A stretch of 36,158 bases of DNA from Akkermansia muciniphila (GTDB lineage Bacteria > Verrucomicrobiota > Verrucomicrobiia > Methylacidiphilales > CAMAQI01): assembly GCA_945883905.1 (NCBI GenBank), contig CAMCYL010000020.1, positions 1-36,158 of the forward strand. The letters run 5' to 3'. The notes beneath the pieces were generated by a model. It was not told the origin of the DNA and made no database searches. It worked only from the letters and a program-made list of their open reading frames with translations. Of this stretch, positions 10,762 through 19,152 are shown piece by piece. Made by a program: the position numbers and the translations under genes. How positions within the stretch are numbered: the first letter of the stretch is position 1; each line of letters starts with the position of its first letter.

Positions 10762-11646
10762 GTGAATACTACCGAAACTACCGCACTTAAATCGATTGGT
10801 CGTCAGATGCAGGAGGCCCGTCTCAGCAAGGGATGGACTCCGGAGGCTGCGGCTAAAATCACTAAAATTAAAGTGGATCGTCTGCATGAGATCGAGAGAG
10901 ATGACTATTCTAAGCTTCCTGGTGTCGCTTATACACGAGGACTTGTCCGCGTTTATGCGCGTGAGTTGGGATTAGATGAGCGGCGAATATTAGAACGTCT
11001 CGATCAAATGGTGAGTATGGATCTTGGAGAGGGTTATATTGTCGCTCCTCCGGTTGAGTATTTACCTCAGGAGGTTCATTATTCCCAACAGGTATCAACT
11101 CGTCGGATGGGGTCGTATGTGATTTATGGGGTTTTAGTTGTTTTTGTGATAGCGACAATTTCTTGGATGGTGAAATTAGGGAATGGATGGGTTGAGAAAT
11201 CAAAAAAGAATCCAGTTGTGACAACGCAAGTCATTTCCGATCGTACCATCGCGAAGGCCGCCCCTGCAACCGCCGGAGTGCCCGTTAAGGCGGCAAAACC
11301 GGTGACGCCCGTTGCTCCCGTGGCAAAGGCGGTGAAGGAATCAGAAATCCCTGAGACCAAAGAGGAAAAGCCGGCAGAGGTCAAAAAAGAGGTCAAGCTA
11401 CAAAAATTAGCGCTTCATGCTCGTGAGGAGTGTTGGGTTTCGCTGCGTGTGACTCGTGAGGGGGAGACGAAAGTCGTTTTTAAAGATATTATTCCAGCGG
11501 GGGAGACGCGTGAGTTTGAGGGGGAGCGTTTTGGAATTCGTCTGAGTGTTCCTGCGGGAATGGATATTATTTATAATGATAAAAATGAGGGGCCTTATAG
11601 TGATTCGCGGATTCCGTCCGATGAATTTTATATTCCAGCTCAATAA
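10762..11646 (+). CDS. RodZ-like helix-turn-helix membrane protein
   Basis: A 294-residue protein with RodZ architecture: an N-terminal Xre-like helix-turn-helix (about 8-70, with YTRGLVRVYARELGLD at 57-72), a single membrane segment (117-137), an alanine/proline/lysine-rich periplasmic linker (about 150-225) and a C-terminal beta-rich domain (232-294) resembling DUF4115. In rod-shaped bacteria RodZ links MreB to the wall-elongation machinery. The start is GTG at 10762; no strong Shine-Dalgarno site precedes it. RimO follows after 15 bases and pgsA after that, the same company that RodZ-type genes keep in many bacteria. Confidence 0.8.
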   Translation: MNTTETTALKSIGRQMQEARLSKGWTPEAAAKITKIKVDRLHEIERDDYSKLPGVAYTRGLVRVYARELGLDERRILERLDQMVSMDLGEGYIVAPPVEYLPQEVHYSQQVSTRRMGSYVIYGVLVVFVIATISWMVKLGNGWVEKSKKNPVVTTQVISDRTIAKAAPATAGVPVKAAKPVTPVAPVAKAVKESEIPETKEEKPAEVKKEVKLQKLALHAREECWVSLRVTREGETKVVFKDIIPAGETREFEGERFGIRLSVPAGMDIIYNDKNEGPYSDSRIPSDEFYIPAQ

Positions 11647-11661
11647 TGAACGAGAAAATGG

Positions 11662-13068
11662 ATGATTAAAGTAGGATTAGTTTCATTGGGTTGTGCAAAA
11701 AATCTTGTCGATTCTGAGATTATGGCAGGGCATTTGTTGAAATCTGGAATGACATTAACAGCGGATGCTCAAGAGGCCGATGTTTTGATCGTGAATACCT
11801 GCTCCTTTATCGATGCGGCAAAAGAGGAGAGCATTGAGGCTATTTTTGAAGTGAATCAGAGTCGTGGAATGCGAAAGCGAAAATCGAATCAAAAATTAAT
11901 TGTCGCTGGATGTATGGCCCAGCGCTTTGCGGGGGAACTTCAGAAATCGATGCCGGAAGTGGATGCTTTTATTGGACTCGATCAAGTGACGCAAGTGGCG
12001 CCGATTATTGAATCTCTTTACGAGAAGGATCGTGAGGCGGGATCGATCAATTTAGTGAGTGGGCGATCGGTTTATATTCCGGATTACGATACACCTCGTT
12101 TTCGTTTGACTCCGAAGCATTACGCCTATGTGAAGATTGCGGAGGGGTGTAATCATCCCTGTAGTTTTTGTGTGATTCCTCAGATGAGAGGGCGTCATCG
12201 TAGTCGGACGATTGATTCTGTTGTTCGCGAGGTGACTCAATTAGTTTCCGAGGGAGTTAAGGAGATTAATTTGATCTCTCAAGATACGACCTATTTCGGG
12301 ATGGATCGTTGGGAGCAAAAGGCGGGACCGCGACAACAGGTCGATTCGACTCGTGGAGAGACCTTGTGTGATTTAATTCAAGCCATGGATCAGATTAAAG
12401 GGGAGTTTTGGATCCGGATTCTTTATACTCATCCGGCGCATTGGAGTGATGAATTGATTCAGGCGATTGCGAAAAGTAAGCATGTCATTCCGTATATTGA
12501 TATGCCGTTACAGCATATTTCAGAGAATATGTTGGGATTGATGAGACGTGAGACCTCACGTGAGCATATTGAGAAATTGATCGAACGGATGCGTGCGGGG
12601 ATACCAGGTCTTGTGTTAAGAACGACTTTTATTGTTGGTTTTCCCGGAGAGACGGAGGAGGATTTTGAGACGCTGTTGGATTTTATTAAGCGAGTCAAGT
12701 TTGAGCGTTTGGGTGTTTTTGAGTATTCCCAAGAGGAGGGAAGTCGTGCGGCAAAGATGGAGGATCAACTGACGGCCAAAGTAAAAAAGCAACGTTGGAA
12801 AAAGGCGATGGCGCTCCAACAAAAGCTTTCTTTCCAAATGGCGGAATCAAAAATTGATTCAGAGATCTTAGTGGTTGTTGAAAAAGAGGGGTTGGCTCGC
12901 TCGATTGCGGATGCTCCTGAGGTTGATGCTCATATTTATGTCGATCCCACACTCCCCGTTGGAACCTTTCAAAAAGTCAAAATTATTGCCTCCCATGAAT
13001 ATGATCTTATGGCGGAGGGATCTGGAGTGACTCCTGTGGAGTCGAGAGAACTTCGGAATCCGCAATAG
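11662..13068 (+). CDS. rimO: Ribosomal protein S12 methylthiotransferase RimO
   Basis: Radical-SAM enzyme that adds a methylthio group to an aspartate of ribosomal protein S12. All three parts are present in 468 residues: the UPF0004 domain with Cys11, Cys47 and Cys84 as ligands of the auxiliary 4Fe-4S cluster, the radical SAM core with C163-x3-C167-x2-C170, and a C-terminal TRAM domain (about 395-460). LVSLGCAKNLVDSE at the N-terminus and IDMPLQH in the core favour RimO over the tRNA enzyme MiaB. It sits between the RodZ-like gene and pgsA (12 bases), apparently in one operon. Confidence 0.95.
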   Translation: MIKVGLVSLGCAKNLVDSEIMAGHLLKSGMTLTADAQEADVLIVNTCSFIDAAKEESIEAIFEVNQSRGMRKRKSNQKLIVAGCMAQRFAGELQKSMPEVDAFIGLDQVTQVAPIIESLYEKDREAGSINLVSGRSVYIPDYDTPRFRLTPKHYAYVKIAEGCNHPCSFCVIPQMRGRHRSRTIDSVVREVTQLVSEGVKEINLISQDTTYFGMDRWEQKAGPRQQVDSTRGETLCDLIQAMDQIKGEFWIRILYTHPAHWSDELIQAIAKSKHVIPYIDMPLQHISENMLGLMRRETSREHIEKLIERMRAGIPGLVLRTTFIVGFPGETEEDFETLLDFIKRVKFERLGVFEYSQEEGSRAAKMEDQLTAKVKKQRWKKAMALQQKLSFQMAESKIDSEILVVVEKEGLARSIADAPEVDAHIYVDPTLPVGTFQKVKIIASHEYDLMAEGSGVTPVESRELRNPQ

Positions 13069-13080
13069 CTTGAGAAATTT

Positions 13081-13701
13081 ATGAAGATTCCAAATTCTGA
13101 AACAAGAAAAGGTGGAAAGATCTGGAATCTTCCCAATCAAATTACTTTGGCGAGAATTGCTTTAGCTTTTCTTTATATATTATTGCAGAGTTACGGACTT
13201 CAAGAGCGATCGGTTTGGGTTCACACAATTACCCTTATGATTTTCGTGGTTGCAGGAATTTCCGATTGGTTAGATGGATATCTCGCGAGAAAGATGAATT
13301 TATTGAGTGACTTTGGAAGACTCTTTGATCCTTTAGCCGACAAAATTTTAATTTGTGCCGCCTTAATTGGATTGATGGGACACCAATTGATTCCGTATTG
13401 GATCGTTGTTCTTGTGATTTCGAGAGAGTTTTTGATAACGGGACTTCGATTGGTTGCTTTACAGCAGGGAAACGTCTTGGCGGCGGAAAGAGCTGGGAAA
13501 CATAAAACGGTCTCTCAGATTGTAACGATTATTGTGGGGCTCCTATTTCTCACGCTTCAGGAATGGAATCGTGGATATGGGGAGAGTTTTGGAATGAGAA
13601 TTCTTGAGGGGATCCAGCCATGGTTGAATTATTGGACACTTTTAGTCAGCATTGGCTCTGGGATTTACTATCTTTGGAAAAATAGAAAGCTTTTAGAATG
13701 A
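13081..13701 (+). CDS. pgsA: CDP-diacylglycerol-glycerol-3-phosphate phosphatidyltransferase
   Basis: Inner-membrane enzyme that makes phosphatidylglycerol phosphate from CDP-diacylglycerol and glycerol-3-phosphate. The 206-residue protein begins with the NLPNQITLARI helix typical of PgsA and has the complete CDP-alcohol phosphotransferase signature D65-G66-x2-A69-R70-x8-G79-x3-D83-x3-D87. Five to six hydrophobic helices follow the usual layout. Its last codons overlap the next gene as ATGA (13698-13701), so the DUF1802 protein is probably translated with it. Confidence 0.9.
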   Translation: MKIPNSETRKGGKIWNLPNQITLARIALAFLYILLQSYGLQERSVWVHTITLMIFVVAGISDWLDGYLARKMNLLSDFGRLFDPLADKILICAALIGLMGHQLIPYWIVVLVISREFLITGLRLVALQQGNVLAAERAGKHKTVSQIVTIIVGLLFLTLQEWNRGYGESFGMRILEGIQPWLNYWTLLVSIGSGIYYLWKNRKLLE

Positions 13702-14249
13702 GTGGATTTCCTGCATTTAAAGAATGGAAGGCAATTGTCGAAGCGATGGGACAGGGGGCGCAATCGATTATTTTAAGAAAGGGAGGGATCTCCGAAGAGG
13801 GGGGAGTTTTTCAAGCGAAATACCCTCGTTTTTGGTTGCTTCCGACAGAGTTTCATCAACAACTCGAACGATCAAAGCCAGAGGCGAAGCGGTATTTTGA
13901 ATCGACCCCTTCTTTGATTCAGCAGGTGGAACTTAAGTATTGGGCGGAGTCGATTCAGGTCGCTTACTTGGAATCGTGGGAAACGGTTCATCAGTTGGAT
14001 TCATTTCATCTTTTGAAAGAGGAGATTTTAAGAGAGCGATTTGATTATGGAGAGAGTCGGGGACTCCATTTGTTAGTGGTTCGGGTTTATCGATTGAATC
14101 AGCCGATAGGGATTCCGTGGCTCTCGAGTTACGATGGATGTAAGTCGTGGGTTGATTTAGAATCCGTTCCTGATTTTGATAATTCTACTGCGGTGATTTC
14201 TGATATCGCCTTTGATCATTTGAAAATGCGAATTAAAATAACGGATTAA
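13698..14249 (+). CDS. DUF1802 family protein
   Basis: A 183-residue soluble protein of unknown function. The opening FKEWKAIVEAMGQGAQSII followed by LRKGGISEEGG, then a PRFWLLPTEFHQ block, matches the family annotated as DUF1802, where a KEWA..VEAL..G.Q.LLLRKGGI..E start and an F.L.PT..HQ block are typical. No catalytic motif, signal peptide or membrane segment is visible. It overlaps the pgsA stop by four bases and lies 16 bases before the DHPS-like gene, so it is an internal operon member. Confidence 0.65.
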   Translation: MSGFPAFKEWKAIVEAMGQGAQSIILRKGGISEEGGVFQAKYPRFWLLPTEFHQQLERSKPEAKRYFESTPSLIQQVELKYWAESIQVAYLESWETVHQLDSFHLLKEEILRERFDYGESRGLHLLVVRVYRLNQPIGIPWLSSYDGCKSWVDLESVPDFDNSTAVISDIAFDHLKMRIKITD

Positions 14250-14265
14250 AAATTAGTTTTATTTT

Positions 14266-15159
14266 ATGCTTTCTTTGGAATCTTTGGCCTCGTTGGTAAG
14301 TCGTTTTTCGAGTGATTTAAATCACTCTGTAAATGCCTTTGAGATCGGGGGAGTCTCCTTTGATTCTGCAAAAGGTTCCTCGATCATGGGAGTGATCAAT
14401 CTTTCTCGAGACTCATGGTATCGTGAAAGCGTGGCGTTGAGTGCGGAAGCAGCGATACAACGGGGAAAGGTGCTTCTCGCCCAAGGGGCGGTTGTTTTAG
14501 ATATTGGAGCGGAATCGAGTCTTGCACAGGCGGAGCGAGTGGAGGCGGGGCGGCAGATCGGTTTATTGGTACCTGTGGTGAGGGAGTTATCGAGATCAGG
14601 AGCGATTGTTTCCGTGGAGACCTATCATCCGGAGGTGACGAAAGTCGTATTAGAAGCGGGAGCGAGAGTGATTAATTTAACGGGAACGGTGGATACAGCG
14701 TCGATCTTTCAACTTGCGGCGAAATATCAAGCGGGAGTGATTCTCTGCTACGTGCAGGGGGAGAATGTCCGAGAGGTGGGTGATTACTCTTTCGATTCCG
14801 ATCCGATTCCGATGATGGAAAATTATTTTTCAAAGAAAATAGAGGAGGCGAAACAGGCGGGGGTAAAAGGAATTTGGATTGATCCTGGACTCGGGTTTTA
14901 TTATCGAAATCTACAAGATAGTCAGGTACGAATTCGTCATCAGATGACCGTATTTTTAAATAGTTTTCGTTTGCGGCGTTTAGGGTGGCCGATTTGTCAT
15001 GCACTTCCTCATGCCTTTGAAACCTTTGAGGAGGAGGTGAGAAGTGCAGAGCCGTTTTTCGCTGTTTTAGCGGCCCTTGGAAAAACCGATCTTTATCGGA
15101 CTCACGAAGTGCCGAAAGTAAAGGCGGTATTGGAAACATTAAAACTTTGGAAAAATTGA
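14266..15159 (+). CDS. Divergent dihydropteroate synthase-like protein
   Basis: A 297-residue pterin-binding TIM-barrel protein related to FolP. MGVINLSRDSWY (41-52) replaces the usual MGILNVTPDSFSDGG loop, DIGAESS (79-85) replaces DIGGESTRPG, INLTG (136-140) stands for INDISG, and DPGLGFYYRNLQD (206-218) corresponds to the pterin-site DPGIGF loop but without the usual lysine. The SRK loop that normally contacts pterin and p-aminobenzoate is absent; WPICHALPHAF stands there. A C-terminal YRTHEV resembles the RVHDV end of FolP. Folate synthesis is therefore doubtful: a paralogue with another substrate is likely, though it could be the only FolP of the organism. It precedes a toxin-antitoxin pair. 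Confidence 0.65.
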   Translation: MLSLESLASLVSRFSSDLNHSVNAFEIGGVSFDSAKGSSIMGVINLSRDSWYRESVALSAEAAIQRGKVLLAQGAVVLDIGAESSLAQAERVEAGRQIGLLVPVVRELSRSGAIVSVETYHPEVTKVVLEAGARVINLTGTVDTASIFQLAAKYQAGVILCYVQGENVREVGDYSFDSDPIPMMENYFSKKIEEAKQAGVKGIWIDPGLGFYYRNLQDSQVRIRHQMTVFLNSFRLRRLGWPICHALPHAFETFEEEVRSAEPFFAVLAALGKTDLYRTHEVPKVKAVLETLKLWKN

Positions 15160-15189
15160 CAATTTTTAAAATTGAAAGTATTTTAAGTT

Positions 15190-15414
15190 ATGGCAGCGGC
15201 ATTTCAAACGATTTCGAAAGAGGCTTTACGTCTTCCGCCGCGTCAGCGTTATGCCCTTGTGAATTTACTTTTAGAATTAAATGAAGCCTCTTCTGATTCT
15301 GAAAATATGATGAATGACGCTTGGGAAATAGAGATTAAAAAAAGAGTCGATCAAGTTCGTAGTGGAAAAGTAAAAGGAAAGTCTCTAGCAGAAGTCGTTA
15401 AAAGATTGAGTTAG
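15190..15414 (+). CDS. Addiction module antitoxin, Unstab_antitox family
   Basis: A 74-residue protein like the small addiction-module components of the TIGR02574 type. The pattern EALRLPPRQRYALVNLLLEL, an acidic spacer, an AW-E-I-xKR block, and an RSGKVKGKSLAEV tail reproduces the family consensus (LPpeeRaeLaerLleS, aW..Ei.rR, sGk.k.ip.eEv). Members bind and neutralise a RelE/ParE toxin encoded just downstream, and usually repress their own promoter. The toxin starts six bases after its stop, the normal gene order. Confidence 0.8.
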   Translation: MAAAFQTISKEALRLPPRQRYALVNLLLELNEASSDSENMMNDAWEIEIKKRVDQVRSGKVKGKSLAEVVKRLS

Positions 15415-15420
15415 TTTTTT

Positions 15421-15723
15421 GTGAAACTTAAGTTTTTAGACCAAGCAGAGGAGGAGTTTGTCGATTCATTTCGATATTATCAGGAAATTGCTTTAGGATT
15501 GGGCGAGAAATACAAAAGTGAGGTTTTAGTCGGTCTTGCATGGATTCAAAAAAATCCTGAAGTATTACCACTTCGTAAAGGATTTTACAGAAGATTGAAT
15601 TTAAAGATTTTTCCTTACGGAATTTGTTATTATGTGTCTGAAAACGTAATCTGGATTATTGCGATTCAACATTTTGCTCGAAAACCTTATAATTGGTTAT
15701 CGAGGAGAGGGAAACTTAAGTGA
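15421..15723 (+). CDS. RelE/ParE family toxin
   Basis: A 100-residue protein with the ParE/RelE-like profile: FLDQAEEEFVDSFRYYQE at the start, LGEKYKSEV in the middle, and RRLNLKIFPYGICYYV before an IWIIAIQHFARKP end. The AIQHFARKP ending is typical of ParE-like toxins (IIAVxHxxRxP). RelE-type members cut mRNA on the ribosome and ParE-type members act on gyrase; which applies cannot be read here. The GTG start follows the antitoxin closely. Its TGA overlaps the GTG of the downstream glycosyltransferase, which ties the module to an ordinary gene. Confidence 0.8.
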   Translation: MKLKFLDQAEEEFVDSFRYYQEIALGLGEKYKSEVLVGLAWIQKNPEVLPLRKGFYRRLNLKIFPYGICYYVSENVIWIIAIQHFARKPYNWLSRRGKLK

Positions 15724-16925
15724 AAGTTGTCATAACCGGATTGATGGCGCAATATCCCTTCGGGGGGGTGATTTGGGATTATATTCAGTACGTTCTTGGG
15801 TTTCATGCATTAGGGCATGAGGTTTGGTATTTAGAGGATTCGGGGGTTTGGCCTTATGATCCGGTCAATTTTACTTACACCGAAGATTGTTCGGCAAATG
15901 TTCGCTATTTAAATAAGATCATGACGGAGTTTGGATTTGCAGATCGTTGGATTTATCGCAATGGAGCCAACGGGGAGTTTCATGGGGCGGGGGAGATCAA
16001 GGCGAGAGATCTGCTCAAGCATGGTGATTTATTAGTCGATGTTTCAGGAGCCGGTTGTTTTCGGGACTACGAGTTAAATATCGGTCATAAAATGTTTTTG
16101 GATGGAGATCCGATGTTCACGCAGGTGGGCCTCTATGACGAGGATAAGAAAGAACATGCCAATCGGGTGAAATCCTATGAGAGTCACTTTAGTTTTGGAC
16201 TCAATATCGGGGCTCCGGATTGTTTAGTTCCGACGGCGGGGATTGTTTGGAAGCCGACCTTGCAGCCGATTTCATTGCAACACTGGCCTTTTCAGAGTGA
16301 GGCACCGTTGAATCGAATGACCACGGTGATGAATTGGGCTAGTTATGCCCCGAAGGAGTGGGAGGGGAAACCGTATGGGCAGAAGGATCTCGAATTTCAG
16401 AAATTTATCGAACTCCCTCGTCATACCTCTCAAAAATTGGTGATGGCGATGGGAAAAGGACCGGGAAATAAGAGGCCGACGGAACAGCTTCAGGAGATTG
16501 GCTGGACTATTTTAGAACCGGATCAAGTGGTTCCAGATCATCATACGTATCGAGATTTTCTCCGAACCTCGAAAGGGGAGTGGAGTATTGCAAAACATGG
16601 GTATGTCGCCTCTCGAAGTGGGTGGTTTAGTTGTCGAACCGCCTGTTACTTGGCGCTGGGTCGTCCCGCAGTTGTTCAGGATACGGGGTGGAGTGCTCAC
16701 CTTCCCCATGAGGCGGGGGTGTTGCCATTTTCGACAATAGAGGAATGTGGGGATCAGATTGATCGAATCAATGCGGATTATAATCTCCACCAGAAAGCCG
16801 CCCACGCCTTCGCCGAAGAATTTCTCGATGCCAAAAAGGTTTGTGCGAAGCTTTTGAAAGATTCGGGGGTTTTAATTTCTCTCTTTTGTCTTTGTCTTTC
16901 TTTCTACATTCTCAAGGGATGTTGA
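15720..16925 (+). CDS. Glycosyltransferase-like protein, GT-B type
   Basis: A 401-residue protein that resembles GT-B glycosyltransferases. Its N-terminal half begins with a beta strand and glycine-rich loop (MKVVITGLMAQYPFGGV) and a long helix; the C-terminal half has SGWFSCRTACYLALGRPAVV near 300-319 followed by a QDTG turn, comparable with the nucleotide-sugar site of such enzymes, and a typical late EAGVLPFSTIEE block. Donor and acceptor are unknown. It starts with GTG overlapping the toxin stop and ends seven bases inside tatD. The last ~20 residues are hydrophobic and lack similarity to the rest, so a stop loss or frameshift, or a membrane-binding tail, are both possible. Confidence 0.6.
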   Translation: MKVVITGLMAQYPFGGVIWDYIQYVLGFHALGHEVWYLEDSGVWPYDPVNFTYTEDCSANVRYLNKIMTEFGFADRWIYRNGANGEFHGAGEIKARDLLKHGDLLVDVSGAGCFRDYELNIGHKMFLDGDPMFTQVGLYDEDKKEHANRVKSYESHFSFGLNIGAPDCLVPTAGIVWKPTLQPISLQHWPFQSEAPLNRMTTVMNWASYAPKEWEGKPYGQKDLEFQKFIELPRHTSQKLVMAMGKGPGNKRPTEQLQEIGWTILEPDQVVPDHHTYRDFLRTSKGEWSIAKHGYVASRSGWFSCRTACYLALGRPAVVQDTGWSAHLPHEAGVLPFSTIEECGDQIDRINADYNLHQKAAHAFAEEFLDAKKVCAKLLKDSGVLISLFCLCLSFYILKGC

Positions 16926-17728
16926 TTGATACCCATGCGCATTTAGATTATTCCGATTTTGATCTGGATCGGGATTCCATTTTACAGCGAGCACAGGAGG
17001 CGGGGGTGACCCGGATCATTTCGATCGGGACCACGGCGAAGAGCTCCGCCAATGCCGTCAAGCTTGCTACTGAGCACGCTTTTGTTTCGGCGACCGTGGG
17101 AATTCATCCGACGGAAGTGGATGAGGCTTTAGAGTCTGATTTTGAGATTCTTCAACGGCTTGTCCGAGATCGAAAAGTGGTTGCTGTCGGGGAGATCGGT
17201 TTTGATTTTCATCATCTTCCGGGAAGGGATCTTTCGGTTGAAGCGGCGGCTCCGTTGATTGCACAAAATAAAATTCGCCAGGAGTATTGGTTTCGTAAAC
17301 AATTAGATTTAGCGGTTGAACATCAATTGAATGTTGTCATCCATCAACGGGATGCGTGGGAGGATACGCTTCGAGTACTCCGTGAGTATCAAGGGAGAGT
17401 TCGTGCGGTTTATCATTGTTTTGGCGGGAGTATTGAACAGGCAAGAGAGGTAATTGAGATGGGGAATTTACTTTCGTTTACGGGGATTATTACTTTTAAG
17501 AATGCAAAACTTGTGCAAGAGACCGTTCAAAAAATCTCGGCGGAAGATTTTATGGTTGAGACCGACTGTCCTTATTTAGCCCCCGTGCCTCATCGAGGGA
17601 AACGATGTGAACCGTGGCATACACGGTTAGTGGCAGAGAAGGCGGCCGAGCTTCGGGACCTCTCCGTGGAGGAGATTGCGCGTTCGACAACAAAAGTGGC
17701 GGAGTCATTTTTTAGATTTACTTTGTAA
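16919..17728 (+). CDS. tatD: TatD family metal-dependent deoxyribonuclease
   Basis: Metal-dependent hydrolase with TIM-barrel fold, annotated as a 3'-5' DNase. All expected ligands are visible in the 269-residue form: H6 and H8 (DTHAHLD), E92 (VGEIGFD), H142 (VIHQRD), H166 (VYHCFGG), and D216 (ETDCPYLAP). An open frame reaches further upstream, but MLIDTHAHLD at the ATG 16919 is the natural start of the family, and it overlaps the end of the previous gene by seven bases. Insertion of about 20 residues (100-122) after the Glu motif is longer than in E. coli TatD. The following rhodanese gene starts 50 bases later. Confidence 0.9.
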   Translation: MLIDTHAHLDYSDFDLDRDSILQRAQEAGVTRIISIGTTAKSSANAVKLATEHAFVSATVGIHPTEVDEALESDFEILQRLVRDRKVVAVGEIGFDFHHLPGRDLSVEAAAPLIAQNKIRQEYWFRKQLDLAVEHQLNVVIHQRDAWEDTLRVLREYQGRVRAVYHCFGGSIEQAREVIEMGNLLSFTGIITFKNAKLVQETVQKISAEDFMVETDCPYLAPVPHRGKRCEPWHTRLVAEKAAELRDLSVEEIARSTTKVAESFFRFTL

Positions 17729-17778
17729 TACCGTAGTCGCCATAATTTCTCTTCCATTAATATTTTGTGAAATTTTTT

Positions 17779-18309
17779 ATGAATACAATTACTCCTCAAC
17801 AACTACACGATCGCCTCGAACAGAACGAAAAAACTTTCATACTTGATGTTCGAACTCCCGCCGAATATTCCGAGGTTCATGTTCTTGGTTCTACCCCTTT
17901 TCCTCTTAATCGAATCACCCATGAGTCTCTCTCGCTGGAAACTGCTTTTACGAAAGATCAACCGCTTTATATTTTCTGTCATTCAGGAACACGGGCAAAA
18001 ATCGCGGCCGAAAAACTCCAAAAGGCGGGGTATCACTCATGTATTGTTGTGGAGGGAGGAATAGCCGCTTGGATTCAAGGAGGATTTTCAGTCATTCGAG
18101 GAACCCAAAAAACAATTTCGATCGAGCGGCAAGTCCGTATCGCCGCTGGAAGCCTTGTTTTAATTGGCGTATTATCCGCTCTTTTTATCAATCCCTCGTT
18201 TATTTTTCTTTCAGGCTTTATTGGCGCTGGACTTATTTTCGCAGGTCTTACGGATTGGTGTGGAATGGGGCTTCTCATCGCACGAATGCCTTGGAATGGG
18301 GAGAAGTGA
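17779..18309 (+). CDS. Rhodanese with C-terminal membrane domain, YgaP-like
   Basis: A 176-residue sulfurtransferase anchored in the inner membrane. The N-terminal rhodanese domain (about 3-110) has ILDVRTPAEY (21-30) and the active-site loop IFCHSGTRA with Cys67. Two hydrophobic helices at about 122-165, followed by a DWCGMGLLI stretch, match the DUF2892-type tail of E. coli YgaP, which moves sulfane sulfur. The ATG at 17779 is preferred to a GTG four codons earlier. The stop is only three bases from the convergent fdhD stop, leaving no room for a dedicated terminator. Confidence 0.85.
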   Translation: MNTITPQQLHDRLEQNEKTFILDVRTPAEYSEVHVLGSTPFPLNRITHESLSLETAFTKDQPLYIFCHSGTRAKIAAEKLQKAGYHSCIVVEGGIAAWIQGGFSVIRGTQKTISIERQVRIAAGSLVLIGVLSALFINPSFIFLSGFIGAGLIFAGLTDWCGMGLLIARMPWNGEK

Positions 18310-18312
18310 GGG

Positions 18313-19152
18313 TTAAGGCACAATCGACTCGATGTGAGAGTAAACGTTAAGGCGTGGAGGACGGAGAAATCCGATGAGGGTTTGACCGCTTTGGCGTGCG
18401 AAGGAGATTGCGAGGGAGGAGGGGGCGGAGACTCCAAGAACGATCGGAATCCGAGCGGCAAGGGCTTTTTGAACGATCTCAAAAGAGATTCGTCCGCTGA
18501 CCATGAGAATTGATTTATCTGGGGGCCAGAGATTATTTTGGGCACTCCATCCGATCACTTTATCGACGGCGTTATGGCGTCCGACATCTTCTCGTAAGAC
18601 ATGGAGGGTTCCTTTTTGGTTAAAGAGTGCGGCGGCATGAACTCCCCCTGTTTCTTGGAAGGAGGATTGATTTTTTGAAAAAAGTTCCGGTAATTGGAGA
18701 ATTGTTTTTAGCGAGATTTGGGAGCGATGTTGAATGGGATCAAAGGTTCGTAAGACCTCGTCAATCGATTGTTTTCCGCAGATTCCGCAGCTGGAGGAGA
18801 TCGTGCCGTAGCGACTGAGTTCTGGGGTCGTTTTCTTGATTTTTTTGGAGAGAGTGATTTTAAGTCGATTCGGGTGAGGAAAGAGAGGGCACGGTTCGAG
18901 GGAGGTAATTTGATTGGGAGAATCAACAATCGACTCGGTGAGGAGGAATCCGGTTGATAGTTCATGGTCGTGTCCAGGAGTTCTCATCGTGATGACAAGA
19001 GTTTTTGATCCGAGTTGAATTTCGAGCGGTTCCTCGATTGCGATTGGATCGAGAACGGTTTTCCACGTGCCATTCGTTTGGAGTTGGATCACGTGATCCT
19101 TCTTGGATAAAGCGGCGGGGAGTGATTTAAGCGGCTTTTTCGATTTTAACAT
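18313..19152 (-). CDS. fdhD: Formate dehydrogenase accessory sulfurtransferase FdhD
   Basis: Sulfurtransferase that supplies the sulfido ligand to the molybdenum centre of formate dehydrogenases. From ATG 19152 the protein has 279 residues: EEPLEI (40-45), TPGHDHELSTGFL (58-70), the catalytic SSCGICG loop with Cys122 and Cys125, and VLREDVGRHNAVDKVIG in the C-terminal domain. The open frame continues 66 codons further upstream, but those codons lie in another frame of the molybdoenzyme gene and look unlike FdhD. The start lies 26 bases inside the preceding molybdoenzyme gene, suggesting coupled translation with its likely client. Confidence 0.92.
   Translation of the reverse strand: MLKSKKPLKSLPAALSKKDHVIQLQTNGTWKTVLDPIAIEEPLEIQLGSKTLVITMRTPGHDHELSTGFLLTESIVDSPNQITSLEPCPLFPHPNRLKITLSKKIKKTTPELSRYGTISSSCGICGKQSIDEVLRTFDPIQHRSQISLKTILQLPELFSKNQSSFQETGGVHAAALFNQKGTLHVLREDVGRHNAVDKVIGWSAQNNLWPPDKSILMVSGRISFEIVQKALAARIPIVLGVSAPSSLAISFARQSGQTLIGFLRPPRLNVYSHIESIVP

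Noticed and set aside
16841-16918. N-terminal extension of the TatD frame
   Set aside because: The family starts with a metal-binding DTHAHLD motif within a few residues of the N-terminus; the extra 26 codons overlap the upstream gene.
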